Positions 49,964-58,180 of a DNA stretch of 64,000 bases are shown in pieces. The position numbers and the translations under genes are program-made. Positions within the stretch are counted from its first letter, which is position 1, and each line of letters starts with the position of its first letter. Under the pieces are notes generated by a model, which was given only the letters and a program-made list of their open reading frames with translations, was not told the DNA's origin and ran no database searches. The DNA is from LZORAL124-50-18 sp051208045 (GTDB lineage: Bacteria; Pseudomonadota; Gammaproteobacteria; Pseudomonadales; Oleiphilaceae). The DNA is taken from NCBI GenBank assembly GCA_051208045.1, contig JBPJFY010000002.1, forward strand, positions 186,001-250,000, written 5' to 3'.

Positions 49964-51961
49964 ATGCCAGCGCGTAAAGACCTAGCCAATGCGATCCGTG
50001 CCTTGAGTATGGATGCGGTTCAAAAAGCCAAGTCCGGACACCCCGGAGCGCCAATGGGCATGGCGGATATCGCAGAAGTGCTGTGGAACGATTATCTGGT
50101 GCATAATCCGGCCAATCCAGGCTGGCTGAATCGCGACCGGTTTGTTCTGTCCAATGGACACGGTTCCATGCTGATTTACTCCCTGTTGCACCTGACCGGG
50201 TACGACCTCTCGATCGATGACTTGAAAAACTTCCGTCAGCTGCACTCGAAAACACCGGGTCATCCGGAGTATGGTTATGCGCCAGGGGTAGAAACCACGA
50301 CTGGCCCATTGGGGCAGGGCATCGCCAACGCAGTGGGTATGGCGATTGCCGAGAAAACCTTGGCGGCCCAGTTCAATCGTGAAGGACATGACATTGTTGA
50401 CCATTACACCTATGTGTTCCTCGGCGATGGCTGCTTGATGGAGGGGATTTCGCACGAAGTCTGCTCTCTGGCGGGTACCCTGAATCTGGGCAAGCTGGTC
50501 GTGTTCTATGACGACAATGGCATCTCCATTGACGGCGAGGTAGAAGGCTGGTTCACCGATGATACGCCCAAGCGCTTTGAATCCTACGGTTGGCAGGTTC
50601 TGGCCAATGTGGATGGCCACGATTCTGACGCCATCAAAGGGGCCATCGAGCAGGCACGGGCGGAAACCAGCAAGCCAACGCTGATTTGCTGCAAAACCAT
50701 CATTGGATTTGGCTCGCCGAACAAGCAAGGCAAAGAAGAGTGTCACGGCGCACCGCTGGGCGATGACGAAATCGCGCTGACACGGGAAAAACTGGGCTGG
50801 CCCCATGCCGCGTTTGAGATTCCCGGCGACATTTCCGACGCATGGAATGCGACAGCGAAAGGCAGTGATGCCGAAGCGACCTGGCAGACCCGTTTTGATG
50901 CCTATCAGTCAGCACACCCCGCGCTGGCCGCAGAGTTATTGCGCCGGTTAGCGGGTGAGTTACCTGCCGATTTCGCCGAAAAGGCGGATGCCTATGTGGC
51001 GCAGTGCCAGGCGTCTGCGGAAAAAATTGCCTCGCGTAAAGCCTCCCAAAATGCCATTGAAGCCTTCGGTGCCCAATTACCGGAGTTGCTGGGTGGTTCT
51101 GCCGATCTGGCGGGCTCCAACCTGACCTTGTGGTCCGGCAGTAAGGGTATTCAAGACGATACCGCCGGGAACTACGTTCATTATGGTGTGCGCGAATTCG
51201 GTATGACCGCAATCATGAACGGGATTGCCTTGCATGGCGGCTTCATTCCTTACGGCGCGACCTTCCTGGTGTTTATGGAATACGCTCGAAACGCGGTGCG
51301 CATGTCTGCACTGATGAAGCAGCGTGCCATTCATGTATACACTCACGACTCCATCGGCCTGGGTGAAGATGGCCCGACCCACCAGCCCATCGAACAGATT
51401 GCCAACCTGCGACTCACGCCCAATTTGAATACCTGGCGTCCGTGTGACACGGTGGAATCTGCGGTGGCCTGGAAATCGGCCCTCGAAAAGCAGGATGGGC
51501 CTTCAGCATTGATCTTCTCTCGGCAGGGATTGCCTTGTCAGCCTCGTAATGAGCAGCAGGTAGCGGATATTGCGCGCGGCGGGTACATCCTGTCTGACAG
51601 CGATGGTACGCCGGACCTGATTATCATCGCGACGGGCTCCGAAGTGGCGCTGGCACAGAGTGCGGCCGAGCAACTGCGCGGTAATGGCCGCCAGGTGCGC
51701 GTGGTCTCCATGCCGGCCACAGAAGTATTTGATGCCCAGGATGCTGCATACAAGCAGGCGGTGCTGCCCGTAGAGGTCTCCGCGCGAATTGCGGTGGAAG
51801 CTGGCATTGAGGATTTCTGGTACAAATACGTGGGGCTGGATGGCCGTGTTGTGGGTATGAGCACCTTCGGTGAGTCTGCCCCGGCGGAACTGCTGTTCGA
51901 AGAGTTTGGTTTCACCACCGAGAACATTGTGGCGGTGGCTGACGAGCTGCTCGCCGATTGA
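49964..51961 (+). CDS. tkt: Transketolase
   Basis: A 665-residue thiamine-diphosphate enzyme of the pentose phosphate and Calvin-type pathways. Visible: RDRFVLSNGHGSMLIYSLLHLTGYDL, GHPEYGYAPGVETTTGPLGQGIANAVGMA, the ThDP/Mg motif GDGCLMEGISHEVCSLAGTLNLGKLVVFYDDN, GSADLAGSNLT, GVREFGMTAIMNGIALHGG (second ThDP contacts) and HDSIGLGEDGPTHQP. Length equals E. coli TktA (663). GGGAGAAAG precedes ATG 49964. It is the first gene of tkt-epd-pgk-fba. Confidence 0.97.
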   Translation: MPARKDLANAIRALSMDAVQKAKSGHPGAPMGMADIAEVLWNDYLVHNPANPGWLNRDRFVLSNGHGSMLIYSLLHLTGYDLSIDDLKNFRQLHSKTPGHPEYGYAPGVETTTGPLGQGIANAVGMAIAEKTLAAQFNREGHDIVDHYTYVFLGDGCLMEGISHEVCSLAGTLNLGKLVVFYDDNGISIDGEVEGWFTDDTPKRFESYGWQVLANVDGHDSDAIKGAIEQARAETSKPTLICCKTIIGFGSPNKQGKEECHGAPLGDDEIALTREKLGWPHAAFEIPGDISDAWNATAKGSDAEATWQTRFDAYQSAHPALAAELLRRLAGELPADFAEKADAYVAQCQASAEKIASRKASQNAIEAFGAQLPELLGGSADLAGSNLTLWSGSKGIQDDTAGNYVHYGVREFGMTAIMNGIALHGGFIPYGATFLVFMEYARNAVRMSALMKQRAIHVYTHDSIGLGEDGPTHQPIEQIANLRLTPNLNTWRPCDTVESAVAWKSALEKQDGPSALIFSRQGLPCQPRNEQQVADIARGGYILSDSDGTPDLIIIATGSEVALAQSAAEQLRGNGRQVRVVSMPATEVFDAQDAAYKQAVLPVEVSARIAVEAGIEDFWYKYVGLDGRVVGMSTFGESAPAELLFEEFGFTTENIVAVADELLAD

Positions 51962-51980
51962 TTCTATCAGGCCGGATTCA

Positions 51981-53027
51981 ATGACCTTTCGAGTGGCGAT
52001 CAATGGCTACGGACGTATCGGGCAATCGGTATTGCGAGTGCTCTACGCGCATGGCTATCGTCGCCATCTCCAGGTCGTGGCCATCAACGAATTGGCGGAT
52101 CTGGCCACGTTGAGCTATCTGACCCGCTTTGATACCACCCATGGACGTTTCCAGGGCCAGGTCAGTATGCTCTCAGATGGGTCTGGTCTTGAGGTCAATG
52201 GTGATGCGATTGCGGTAACCCGAATCGCTGAGCCTGCCGCGCTGCCGTGGCGGGAGCGTGAAATTGACCTGGTGCTCGAATGTACCGGTGTGTTCAGTGC
52301 CCGACAGGATGCGGAAAAACATCGGCTGGCGGGTGCGCCTCGCGTGTTGTTTTCCCAGCCCGCGGATGCCGATGTCGACCAAACCATTGTCTACGGCGTG
52401 AACCATCAGGCGCTGTCGTCCGCTGATCACATCGTCTCCGCCGCCTCCTGCACGACCAACTGTATTGTGCCGGTGATCCAAAGTCTGCACCATGCCTTTG
52501 GTATCGAAGAGGGGACGATTACAACGATCCATTCTGCGATGAATGATCAACCCACCATTGACGCCTATCACCACACAGACCTTCGTCGCACACGCAGTGC
52601 GATGCAGAACATCGTGCCTGTGGATACCGGGTTGGCAAAAGGCATCGAGCGGATTCTCCCCGAACTTTCGGGACGGTTTACTGCGATGGCCGTGCGTGTG
52701 CCAACGATCAATGTGTCTGCGATGGACCTGACGGTCAATCTGTCCCGACCCGTGACGGCCGCCGCCGTGAACGGGGTGTTGCGGGATGCCAGCCAGAATG
52801 GGTTGCAGGGCGTGTTGGATTACACGGAAGAGCCCGTTGCGTCGAGTGATTTTAAGCAGGATCGGCATTCCGTCATTGTGGATGGCAGTCAAACCCGAGT
52901 GACAAACGGGCGGCTGGTGAAAGTGTTTACGTGGTTCGACAACGAGTGGGGCTTTGCAAATCGTATGTTGGATGTAGCGCATACCTGGATGAAAACGGTC
53001 CCAGCGAGCGGTCAAACCAATCAATAA
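51981..53027 (+). CDS. epd: Erythrose-4-phosphate dehydrogenase
   Basis: A 348-residue NAD-dependent dehydrogenase that makes 4-phosphoerythronate for pyridoxal phosphate synthesis. NAD loop INGYGRIGQSVLRVL; catalytic Cys157 in ASCTTNC; FGIEEGTITTIHSAMNDQPTIDAYHHTDLRRTRSA is closer to Epd than to glycolytic GapA, and the placement before pgk and fba also fits epd. Glyceraldehyde-3-phosphate activity cannot be excluded. ATG 51981 lies 19 bases after the tkt stop; the frame is open further into tkt but without family sequence. Confidence 0.9.
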   Translation: MTFRVAINGYGRIGQSVLRVLYAHGYRRHLQVVAINELADLATLSYLTRFDTTHGRFQGQVSMLSDGSGLEVNGDAIAVTRIAEPAALPWREREIDLVLECTGVFSARQDAEKHRLAGAPRVLFSQPADADVDQTIVYGVNHQALSSADHIVSAASCTTNCIVPVIQSLHHAFGIEEGTITTIHSAMNDQPTIDAYHHTDLRRTRSAMQNIVPVDTGLAKGIERILPELSGRFTAMAVRVPTINVSAMDLTVNLSRPVTAAAVNGVLRDASQNGLQGVLDYTEEPVASSDFKQDRHSVIVDGSQTRVTNGRLVKVFTWFDNEWGFANRMLDVAHTWMKTVPASGQTNQ

Positions 53028-53074
53028 TTTCAGTAAAAACGGGAATCTCCCAGCGAACGAAAGAGGATAAAACC

Positions 53075-54238
53075 ATGAGCGTGTTAAAAATGGCGGATCT
53101 GGACCTGGCCGGCAAACGCGTGTTGATCAGAGAAGACCTGAACGTGCCGGTAAAAGACGGAAAAGTCACGAGTGATGTGCGCATCCGTGCGTCGTTGCCG
53201 ACGATCGAAGCTGCGATGAAAGCTGGCGCAAAGGTGATGTTGATGTCGCATCTGGGGCGTCCGACCGAAGGCGTTTATGAAGACGAGTTTTCCCTGCAGC
53301 CCGTGGCGACGCATTTATCCGGTTTGCTGGGTAAAGAAGTTCAGCTGATTAAAGAGTGGCAGTCGGGCGTTGAAATTGCTGACGGGGATGTCGTGCTGTT
53401 TGAAAACGTACGCTTTAATCCGGGTGAGAAAAAAGATGAAGAAGCGCTGGCCAAAGCCTATGCAGCGCTCTGTGATGTTTTCGTCATGGATGCATTTGGT
53501 ACCGCGCATCGCGCGCAGGCATCGACGCATGGTGTGGCGAAGTTTGCCCCGGTGGCGTGTGCGGGCCCTTTGTTGGCCGCAGAACTGGATGCATTGGAAA
53601 AATGTCTGGCGAATCCCAAGCGCCCGCTGGTGGCGATTGTGGGTGGTTCCAAGGTGTCCACCAAACTGACCGTGCTTGAATCACTCTCCGGCATCGTTGA
53701 CCAGTTGATTGTGGGTGGGGGAATCGCGAACACGTTTCTGGCTGCCGCTGGAAACACGGTGGGTAAGTCTCTGTATGAGGCTGACCTGGTGCCTAACGCC
53801 AAGGCGTTGATGGAAAAAGTCAGCGTACCGGTGCCTGTGGACGTGGTGACCGGCAAGGAGTTTTCCGAAACTGCTGCGGCAGAGCTGAAATCTGCCGGGG
53901 ATGTGGTGGAAGATGACATGATTTTTGATATTGGCCCGGAAACCGCTCAACAATTTGAGGCAATATTGAAAAATGCCGGCACCATTATCTGGAACGGCCC
54001 GGTCGGCGTGTTCGAGTTTGATCAGTTTGGTGAAGGGACCAAAGCGCTGTCCCTCGCGATCGCCGACAGTGACGCGTTTTCTGTGGCGGGTGGCGGCGAC
54101 ACCCTGGCGGCGGTGGACAAATACGGTATTGCGGATAAAATTTCCTATATTTCAACCGGTGGGGGCGCATTCCTGGAGTTCGTGGAAGGGAAAAAGCTAC
54201 CGGCAGTGGCGGTGCTGGAAGAAAAAGCCCAAGGCTGA
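53075..54238 (+). CDS. pgk: Phosphoglycerate kinase
   Basis: A 387-residue glycolytic kinase. Signatures: KRVLIREDLNVPVKDGKVTSDVRIRASLPTIE, SHLGRPTEG (phosphoglycerate site), LFENVRFNPGEKKD, FGTAHRAQAST, VGGSKVSTKL (nucleotide side), WNGPVGVFEFDQFGEGT and STGGGAFLEFVEGKKLP (ATP site). Length is the same as E. coli Pgk (387). GAGGATAAAACC precedes ATG 53075. It lies 47 bp behind epd. Confidence 0.97.
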   Translation: MSVLKMADLDLAGKRVLIREDLNVPVKDGKVTSDVRIRASLPTIEAAMKAGAKVMLMSHLGRPTEGVYEDEFSLQPVATHLSGLLGKEVQLIKEWQSGVEIADGDVVLFENVRFNPGEKKDEEALAKAYAALCDVFVMDAFGTAHRAQASTHGVAKFAPVACAGPLLAAELDALEKCLANPKRPLVAIVGGSKVSTKLTVLESLSGIVDQLIVGGGIANTFLAAAGNTVGKSLYEADLVPNAKALMEKVSVPVPVDVVTGKEFSETAAAELKSAGDVVEDDMIFDIGPETAQQFEAILKNAGTIIWNGPVGVFEFDQFGEGTKALSLAIADSDAFSVAGGGDTLAAVDKYGIADKISYISTGGGAFLEFVEGKKLPAVAVLEEKAQG

Positions 54239-54337
54239 TCGGCAGGGCGTGTCTGAGCGCCACGGCAGAGAAAACACATTCACTTTAAAAGCCGGTATGA
54301 TGACCGGCAACACTCATGACATTCTGGGAGACAAACG

Positions 54338-55402
54338 ATGGCATTAATCAGTATGCGACAAATGCTGGATCACGCGGCTGAAAACGGCTATGGCGTGCCT
54401 GCATTCAATGTGAACAATCTGGAGCAGATGCGTGCGATCATGATCGCTGCTGATCAAACAGATAGCCCGGTCATCGTGCAGGCATCGGCGGGTGCCCGGA
54501 AATACGCCGGTGCACCGTTTCTGCGACATCTGATTCTCGCGGCGATTGAAGAATTTCCTCATATTCCGGTGTGTATGCATCAGGATCATGGCACGTCGCC
54601 TGCTGTGTGTCAGCGCTCCATCCAATTGGGATTCTCCTCCGTCATGATGGACGGTTCATTGATGGAAGACGGGAAAACACCGTCGAGCTATGAATACAAC
54701 GTCGACGTCACCAAGCGTACGGTAGAGATGGCGCATGCGTGTGGCGTTTCCGTGGAAGGCGAGCTGGGTTGTCTGGGCTCGCTGGAGACCGGTCAGGCCG
54801 GTGAAGAGGATGGCGTCGGAGCGGAAGGCACATTGAGCCATGACCAGCTGCTGACGGACCCGGAAGAAGCGGCAGACTTCGTTTCCAAGACCGGTGTGGA
54901 TGCCCTGGCCATCGCCTGTGGTACCAGTCACGGTGCCTACAAATTCACACGACCACCGACAGGTGACATTCTGGCGATCGATCGAATTCGTGAAATTCAT
55001 CAGCGCATTCCGAATACCCACCTGGTGATGCATGGATCGTCATCGGTGCCGCAGGAATGGCTGGCCGTCATTAATGAGTTTGGCGGTGAGATTCCCGAAA
55101 CCTACGGAGTGCCGGTCGAACAGATCCAGGAAGGTATCAAGCATGGGGTGCGCAAAGTCAATATTGATACTGACCTGCGACTGGCGTCGACGGGGGCAAT
55201 CCGTCGCTTTATGGCGCAGAATCCGTCCGAGTTTGATCCGCGCAAGTATCTGGCTGTGGCCACCAAAGCGATGACGGAAATCTGTGTCGCGCGTTACGAA
55301 GCGTTTGGTACGGCGGGCAATGCCAGCAAAATGAAGCCCGTTTCGCTGGATCAGATGTTTGAAGATTACCTGTCCGGTAAACTGGCGCAGAGCGTGAAAT
55401 AG
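54338..55402 (+). CDS. fba: Class II fructose-bisphosphate aldolase
   Basis: A 354-residue zinc aldolase of glycolysis and gluconeogenesis. It has PVCMHQDHGTSPAVCQRSIQLGFSSVMMDGS (metal histidines), VEGELGCLGSLETGQAGEEDG, DALAIACGTSHGAYKFTRPPTG (third histidine) and VMHGSSSVPQEW, then VRKVNIDTDLRLAS. The sequence is of the long class IIB type found with the Calvin cycle or Pseudomonas fda. GGGAGACAAACG precedes ATG 54338. It is the last gene of the operon, followed by a strong terminator. Confidence 0.96.
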   Translation: MALISMRQMLDHAAENGYGVPAFNVNNLEQMRAIMIAADQTDSPVIVQASAGARKYAGAPFLRHLILAAIEEFPHIPVCMHQDHGTSPAVCQRSIQLGFSSVMMDGSLMEDGKTPSSYEYNVDVTKRTVEMAHACGVSVEGELGCLGSLETGQAGEEDGVGAEGTLSHDQLLTDPEEAADFVSKTGVDALAIACGTSHGAYKFTRPPTGDILAIDRIREIHQRIPNTHLVMHGSSSVPQEWLAVINEFGGEIPETYGVPVEQIQEGIKHGVRKVNIDTDLRLASTGAIRRFMAQNPSEFDPRKYLAVATKAMTEICVARYEAFGTAGNASKMKPVSLDQMFEDYLSGKLAQSVK

Positions 55403-55479
55403 CGCAGGTAATAACGATTGAGGTAGCGAGTGAGGAAACCTCCGCTACGCATCAGACGTTAGTGCGCACACGTTAATAG

Positions 55480-55512
55480 CCCCGGGAAGCCTCCTGCTCC
55501 CCGGGGTTTTTT
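55480..55512 (+). terminator. Rho-independent terminator after fba
   Basis: CCCCGGG (55480-55486) pairs with CCCGGGG (55500-55506) around a 13-base loop, and six T residues follow at once. Confidence 0.93.
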
Positions 55513-55537
55513 ATTGCCCGCTGGGGAGGGTGAGAGA

Positions 55538-55566
55538 TTGATAAGTGACCTGCGGTCATTTATAGT
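55538..55566 (+). promoter_or_regulatory. Promoter with built-in operator for the Old Yellow Enzyme gene
   Basis: TTGATA (55538-55543) and TATAGT (55561-55566) are spaced exactly 17 bases. The spacer contains a 13-bp perfect palindrome TGACC-TGC-GGTCA (55546-55558), a site where a dimeric repressor would block RNA polymerase. The start codon is 53 bases downstream. Confidence 0.75.
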
Positions 55567-55619
55567 GTGCGTACACGAATAATTCTTACTCACCGATCCC
55601 AAGCAAGGAGCAAGCTCTC

Positions 55620-56936
55620 ATGTCCACCCCTCTTACGTCGACCCCTCTCAGTGAACCCTTAACGCTGCCCTGTGGTGCGGTTCTCCCGAATCGAATAGCA
55701 AAAGCCGCCATGACCGAGGGCCTGGCCGATCCTTCAGATCAGCCCACCACGGCGCACCAGGTGCTGTATCAACGCTGGTCGGAAGGGGGAGCAGGATTGC
55801 TCATCTCCGGCAACGTAATGGTGGATCGGCGATACCTGGAAAGAGCAGGGAATGTCGTTCTGGAGGATGATTCCGGTTTGGAGCGCTTGTCCGCTTGGGC
55901 CAAGGCCGGTACCCGCGCCGGGAATCATTTGTGGATGCAGATCAACCATCCTGGCAGGCAGTGCCCACGAATGGTAAATATGCACCCGGTTTCCCCGTCA
56001 GAAGTACAGCTGAAGCTGGCGGGCAACTTTGCGCGTCCACGTGCGCTCAATGAAGCGGAGATTCATCAAATTATTGAACGCTTTGCGACCACGGCCTCGC
56101 TGGCAAAAGCCGCGGGATTTACCGGTGTGCAGATTCACAGTGCGCACGGCTATCTGGGAAGCCAGTTCCTCTCGCCGGTCACCAATCAGCGTTCGGACCA
56201 GTGGGGTGGCTCGCTGGCCAATCGCGCACGGTTTTTACTTGCCACCATTGACGCGGTACGCGATCGGGTCGGTGGTGACTTCCCGGTTTCGGTGAAGCTG
56301 AATTCGGCGGATTTCCAAAAGGGAGGCTTTTCGCTGGAAGATTGTGTGCAAGTGGCACAGTGGGTGGGCGAGCACGGGGTGGACCTGTTGGAAATCTCCG
56401 GAGGAACCTATGAGCAACTGGTGTTCATGAGCAGTGGCAGTCGAGATCAGGCCGACCAGGCGCAGCCGGCAGTTCGCGAGAGCACCCGTAAGCGGGAAGC
56501 GTACTTCCTGGAGTATGCCGAAGCGATACGGTCTGCCGCCAGAATTCCACTCATGATTACCGGCGGATTTCGTTCCCGGCATGCGATGGAAGAAGCGCTG
56601 CAGGAGGGCAATTGTGCCGTTATCGGTTTGGCTCGCCCGTTTTGTGTGGATGCAGAGATTGCTCGAAAGCTGATTTCAGGGGCACTGGCGTGGTGTCCAA
56701 AACAGGAAGATGAACTCTATCTCGGCGAAGGGTGGCTTAGCCCGGCAAGCCGTTCGCGCACAATTCAGGCAGTGAATAACCAGGGGCAGGCGGGGTGGTA
56801 TTACCATCAAATTATCCGGCTTTCCCAGGGATTGCCGCCTGAGATGGATTTGGGTGTCTTCCAGGCGTTCTGCCGCCACATGACGGGAGATTTCAGACGG
56901 GCTTTGGCGAGAAAGAGCGCGGCGGCGAAGGCATAA
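55620..56936 (+). CDS. Old Yellow Enzyme-type NADH:flavin oxidoreductase
   Basis: A 438-residue FMN-dependent ene-reductase. The TIM-barrel pattern is clear: VLPNRIAKAAMTEGLAD, QINHPGRQCPR, VQIHSAHGYLGSQFLSPVTNQRSDQWGGSLANRARFLL (FMN and substrate-binding histidines) and PLMITGGFRSRHAMEEAL. There is no iron-sulfur or second flavin domain, so it is a short OYE of the 2,4-dienoyl-CoA reductase-like or XenA-like kind, probably acting on reactive enones. AAGCAAGGAGCAAG precedes ATG 55620. The first codons contain a 15-bp repeat. It stands alone with its own controlled promoter. Confidence 0.9.
   Translation: MSTPLTSTPLSEPLTLPCGAVLPNRIAKAAMTEGLADPSDQPTTAHQVLYQRWSEGGAGLLISGNVMVDRRYLERAGNVVLEDDSGLERLSAWAKAGTRAGNHLWMQINHPGRQCPRMVNMHPVSPSEVQLKLAGNFARPRALNEAEIHQIIERFATTASLAKAAGFTGVQIHSAHGYLGSQFLSPVTNQRSDQWGGSLANRARFLLATIDAVRDRVGGDFPVSVKLNSADFQKGGFSLEDCVQVAQWVGEHGVDLLEISGGTYEQLVFMSSGSRDQADQAQPAVRESTRKREAYFLEYAEAIRSAARIPLMITGGFRSRHAMEEALQEGNCAVIGLARPFCVDAEIARKLISGALAWCPKQEDELYLGEGWLSPASRSRTIQAVNNQGQAGWYYHQIIRLSQGLPPEMDLGVFQAFCRHMTGDFRRALARKSAAAKA
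55623..55652. repeat. 15-bp tandem duplication at the start of the Old Yellow Enzyme gene
   Basis: TCCACCCCTCTTACG (55623) and TCGACCCCTCTCAGT (55638) are adjacent and mostly alike; they encode STPLT and STPLS right after the initiator Met. Confidence 0.7.
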
Positions 56937-56978
56937 CGCTCGTCATGGTGTAAGAAGAGGTGCCGACTTCGCTGAGTC

Positions 56979-57401
56979 TCAGACGAAAGCGTGCGGCGCT
57001 TCAGACTGCCACATTTCAATCAGTTTTTTAAGCTTGGTCACTGTGATGGACATATCAATGTCTTTCACCAGATAAGCAAAAGCACCAACCTCCTGGGCTT
57101 TTTCCATGTATTCCGGATTCGCGTGGCCGGTAAACATGATGATGCACGACTGCCGCGTCTCCTCATGCTGTCGAATCAAGCGGGCGACTTCAAAACCATC
57201 CATGCCGTTCATCAATTGCACATCGAGGAGGATAATGTCGGGGCGAAGCTGTCCCTGGTTGATCAGGTCCATCACTTCTTCACCGCTGTCACACATAGTG
57301 AGCTTGGTTTGTCGGTTCAGGCGCTTGATCGCCATTTCAGCCAGAAGTTGGTGATCGGTATTATCTTCGATCACCACAATATGTAACTCATCGGGAGTCA
57401 T
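56979..57401 (-). CDS. Single-domain response regulator
   Basis: A 140-residue receiver without output domain: IEDNTDHQLLAEMA, Asp60 in IILLDVQLMNGMDGFE, Thr in MFTGHA and Lys in LVKDID. Sequence details (DNTDHQLL) resemble Rcp1-like receivers that partner with hybrid kinases or phytochromes. ATG 57401. No kinase is adjacent; a REC-GGDEF-EAL protein is encoded 780 bp away on the same strand. It converges on the Old Yellow Enzyme gene. Confidence 0.9.
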   Translation of the reverse strand: MTPDELHIVVIEDNTDHQLLAEMAIKRLNRQTKLTMCDSGEEVMDLINQGQLRPDIILLDVQLMNGMDGFEVARLIRQHEETRQSCIIMFTGHANPEYMEKAQEVGAFAYLVKDIDMSITVTKLKKLIEMWQSEAPHAFV

Positions 57402-57719
57402 TTACGACACTCGGAACAAAAGCAAATCTTACGGTTAGCCAGATGCGTTAAATCTGACCAAGTCTTCAACCTGCATAAGATACCACTAAGTTCTCACTAA
57501 GCGTTATGTCTTATTGTTACCTTTTTATTTCATGGTTTATACTCATGTTAGCGGTTATTCGGACAGTTCTTTTGCCTAAGATGCCCATTTGAGGCCAGAT
57601 TTCATCGAGAATTGACTAATCGATGGGAAATGGGTAATAGTGGTTGAGGTAGGGTAAAAGTGTATGTCCTATAGTGCCTATATGAATTGTAAGAAATTGC
57701 AATATGTGAAGCCTGAGTC
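57402..57719. other. Intergenic region between receiver and XRE regulator genes
   Basis: 318 bases, AT-rich, between divergent genes. It contains a CACTAAG direct repeat (about 57487-57504) and, close to the regulator, an imperfect inverted repeat around ATTGTAAGAAATTGCAAT (57686-57703), a possible operator. I see no gene, hairpin terminator or known RNA. Confidence 0.5.
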
Positions 57720-58139
57720 ATGATTATGAACGAGATAAACATCAGAAAGTTGCCTGAGCGGTTAAAACAACGCCGCAGGCTACGCGAAATGTCCATTCGC
57801 AGCGTGGCAGAGTTGACGGGGATCAGCCCAAGACAGTATGCAAAGTATGAGCGTCCCGGACCTAAGGGGGTGATGCCGCCAGTCGACAAGTTGCTTGCCA
57901 TCTGCAAGGTGCTCGATTGCTCGATCGAAGATTTGCTTCATCAGGAAGGGACGGTGTGTACCATTGTCGGTGAGCCGCGATACATTCGTACGCGAAGAAA
58001 CCTGCTGCGCCGTCTCGATTCCAGTGCAGAGTTCAACTTTTTCGTTCTCAGTGCGATGACAAGCACGGACGAGAAACTCAAGCATTACAATGAAATTACG
58101 CTGTTGGATACGGAGCGTTCAGGCCGAGCTGCACTATAG
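57720..58139 (+). CDS. XRE-family helix-turn-helix regulator
   Basis: A 139-residue protein. Residues ~10-75 form the lambda-repressor-like helix-turn-helix (LKQRRRLREMSIRSVAELTGISPRQYAKYERPGPKGVMPPVDKLLAICKVLDCSIEDLL, listed by positions 13-72). The C-terminal ~65 residues are basic at first (RYIRTRRNLLRRLDS), then neutral; no sensor domain is recognisable. It is not close to an obvious phage or toxin gene. ATG 57720 or 57726 could start it; ribosome-site support is weak. It converges on the REC-GGDEF-EAL gene. Confidence 0.85.
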   Translation: MIMNEINIRKLPERLKQRRRLREMSIRSVAELTGISPRQYAKYERPGPKGVMPPVDKLLAICKVLDCSIEDLLHQEGTVCTIVGEPRYIRTRRNLLRRLDSSAEFNFFVLSAMTSTDEKLKHYNEITLLDTERSGRAAL

Positions 58140-58180
58140 CTGTTTGAGCGCTTTCTGAATGATGGCGAGTCAAAAACCGG

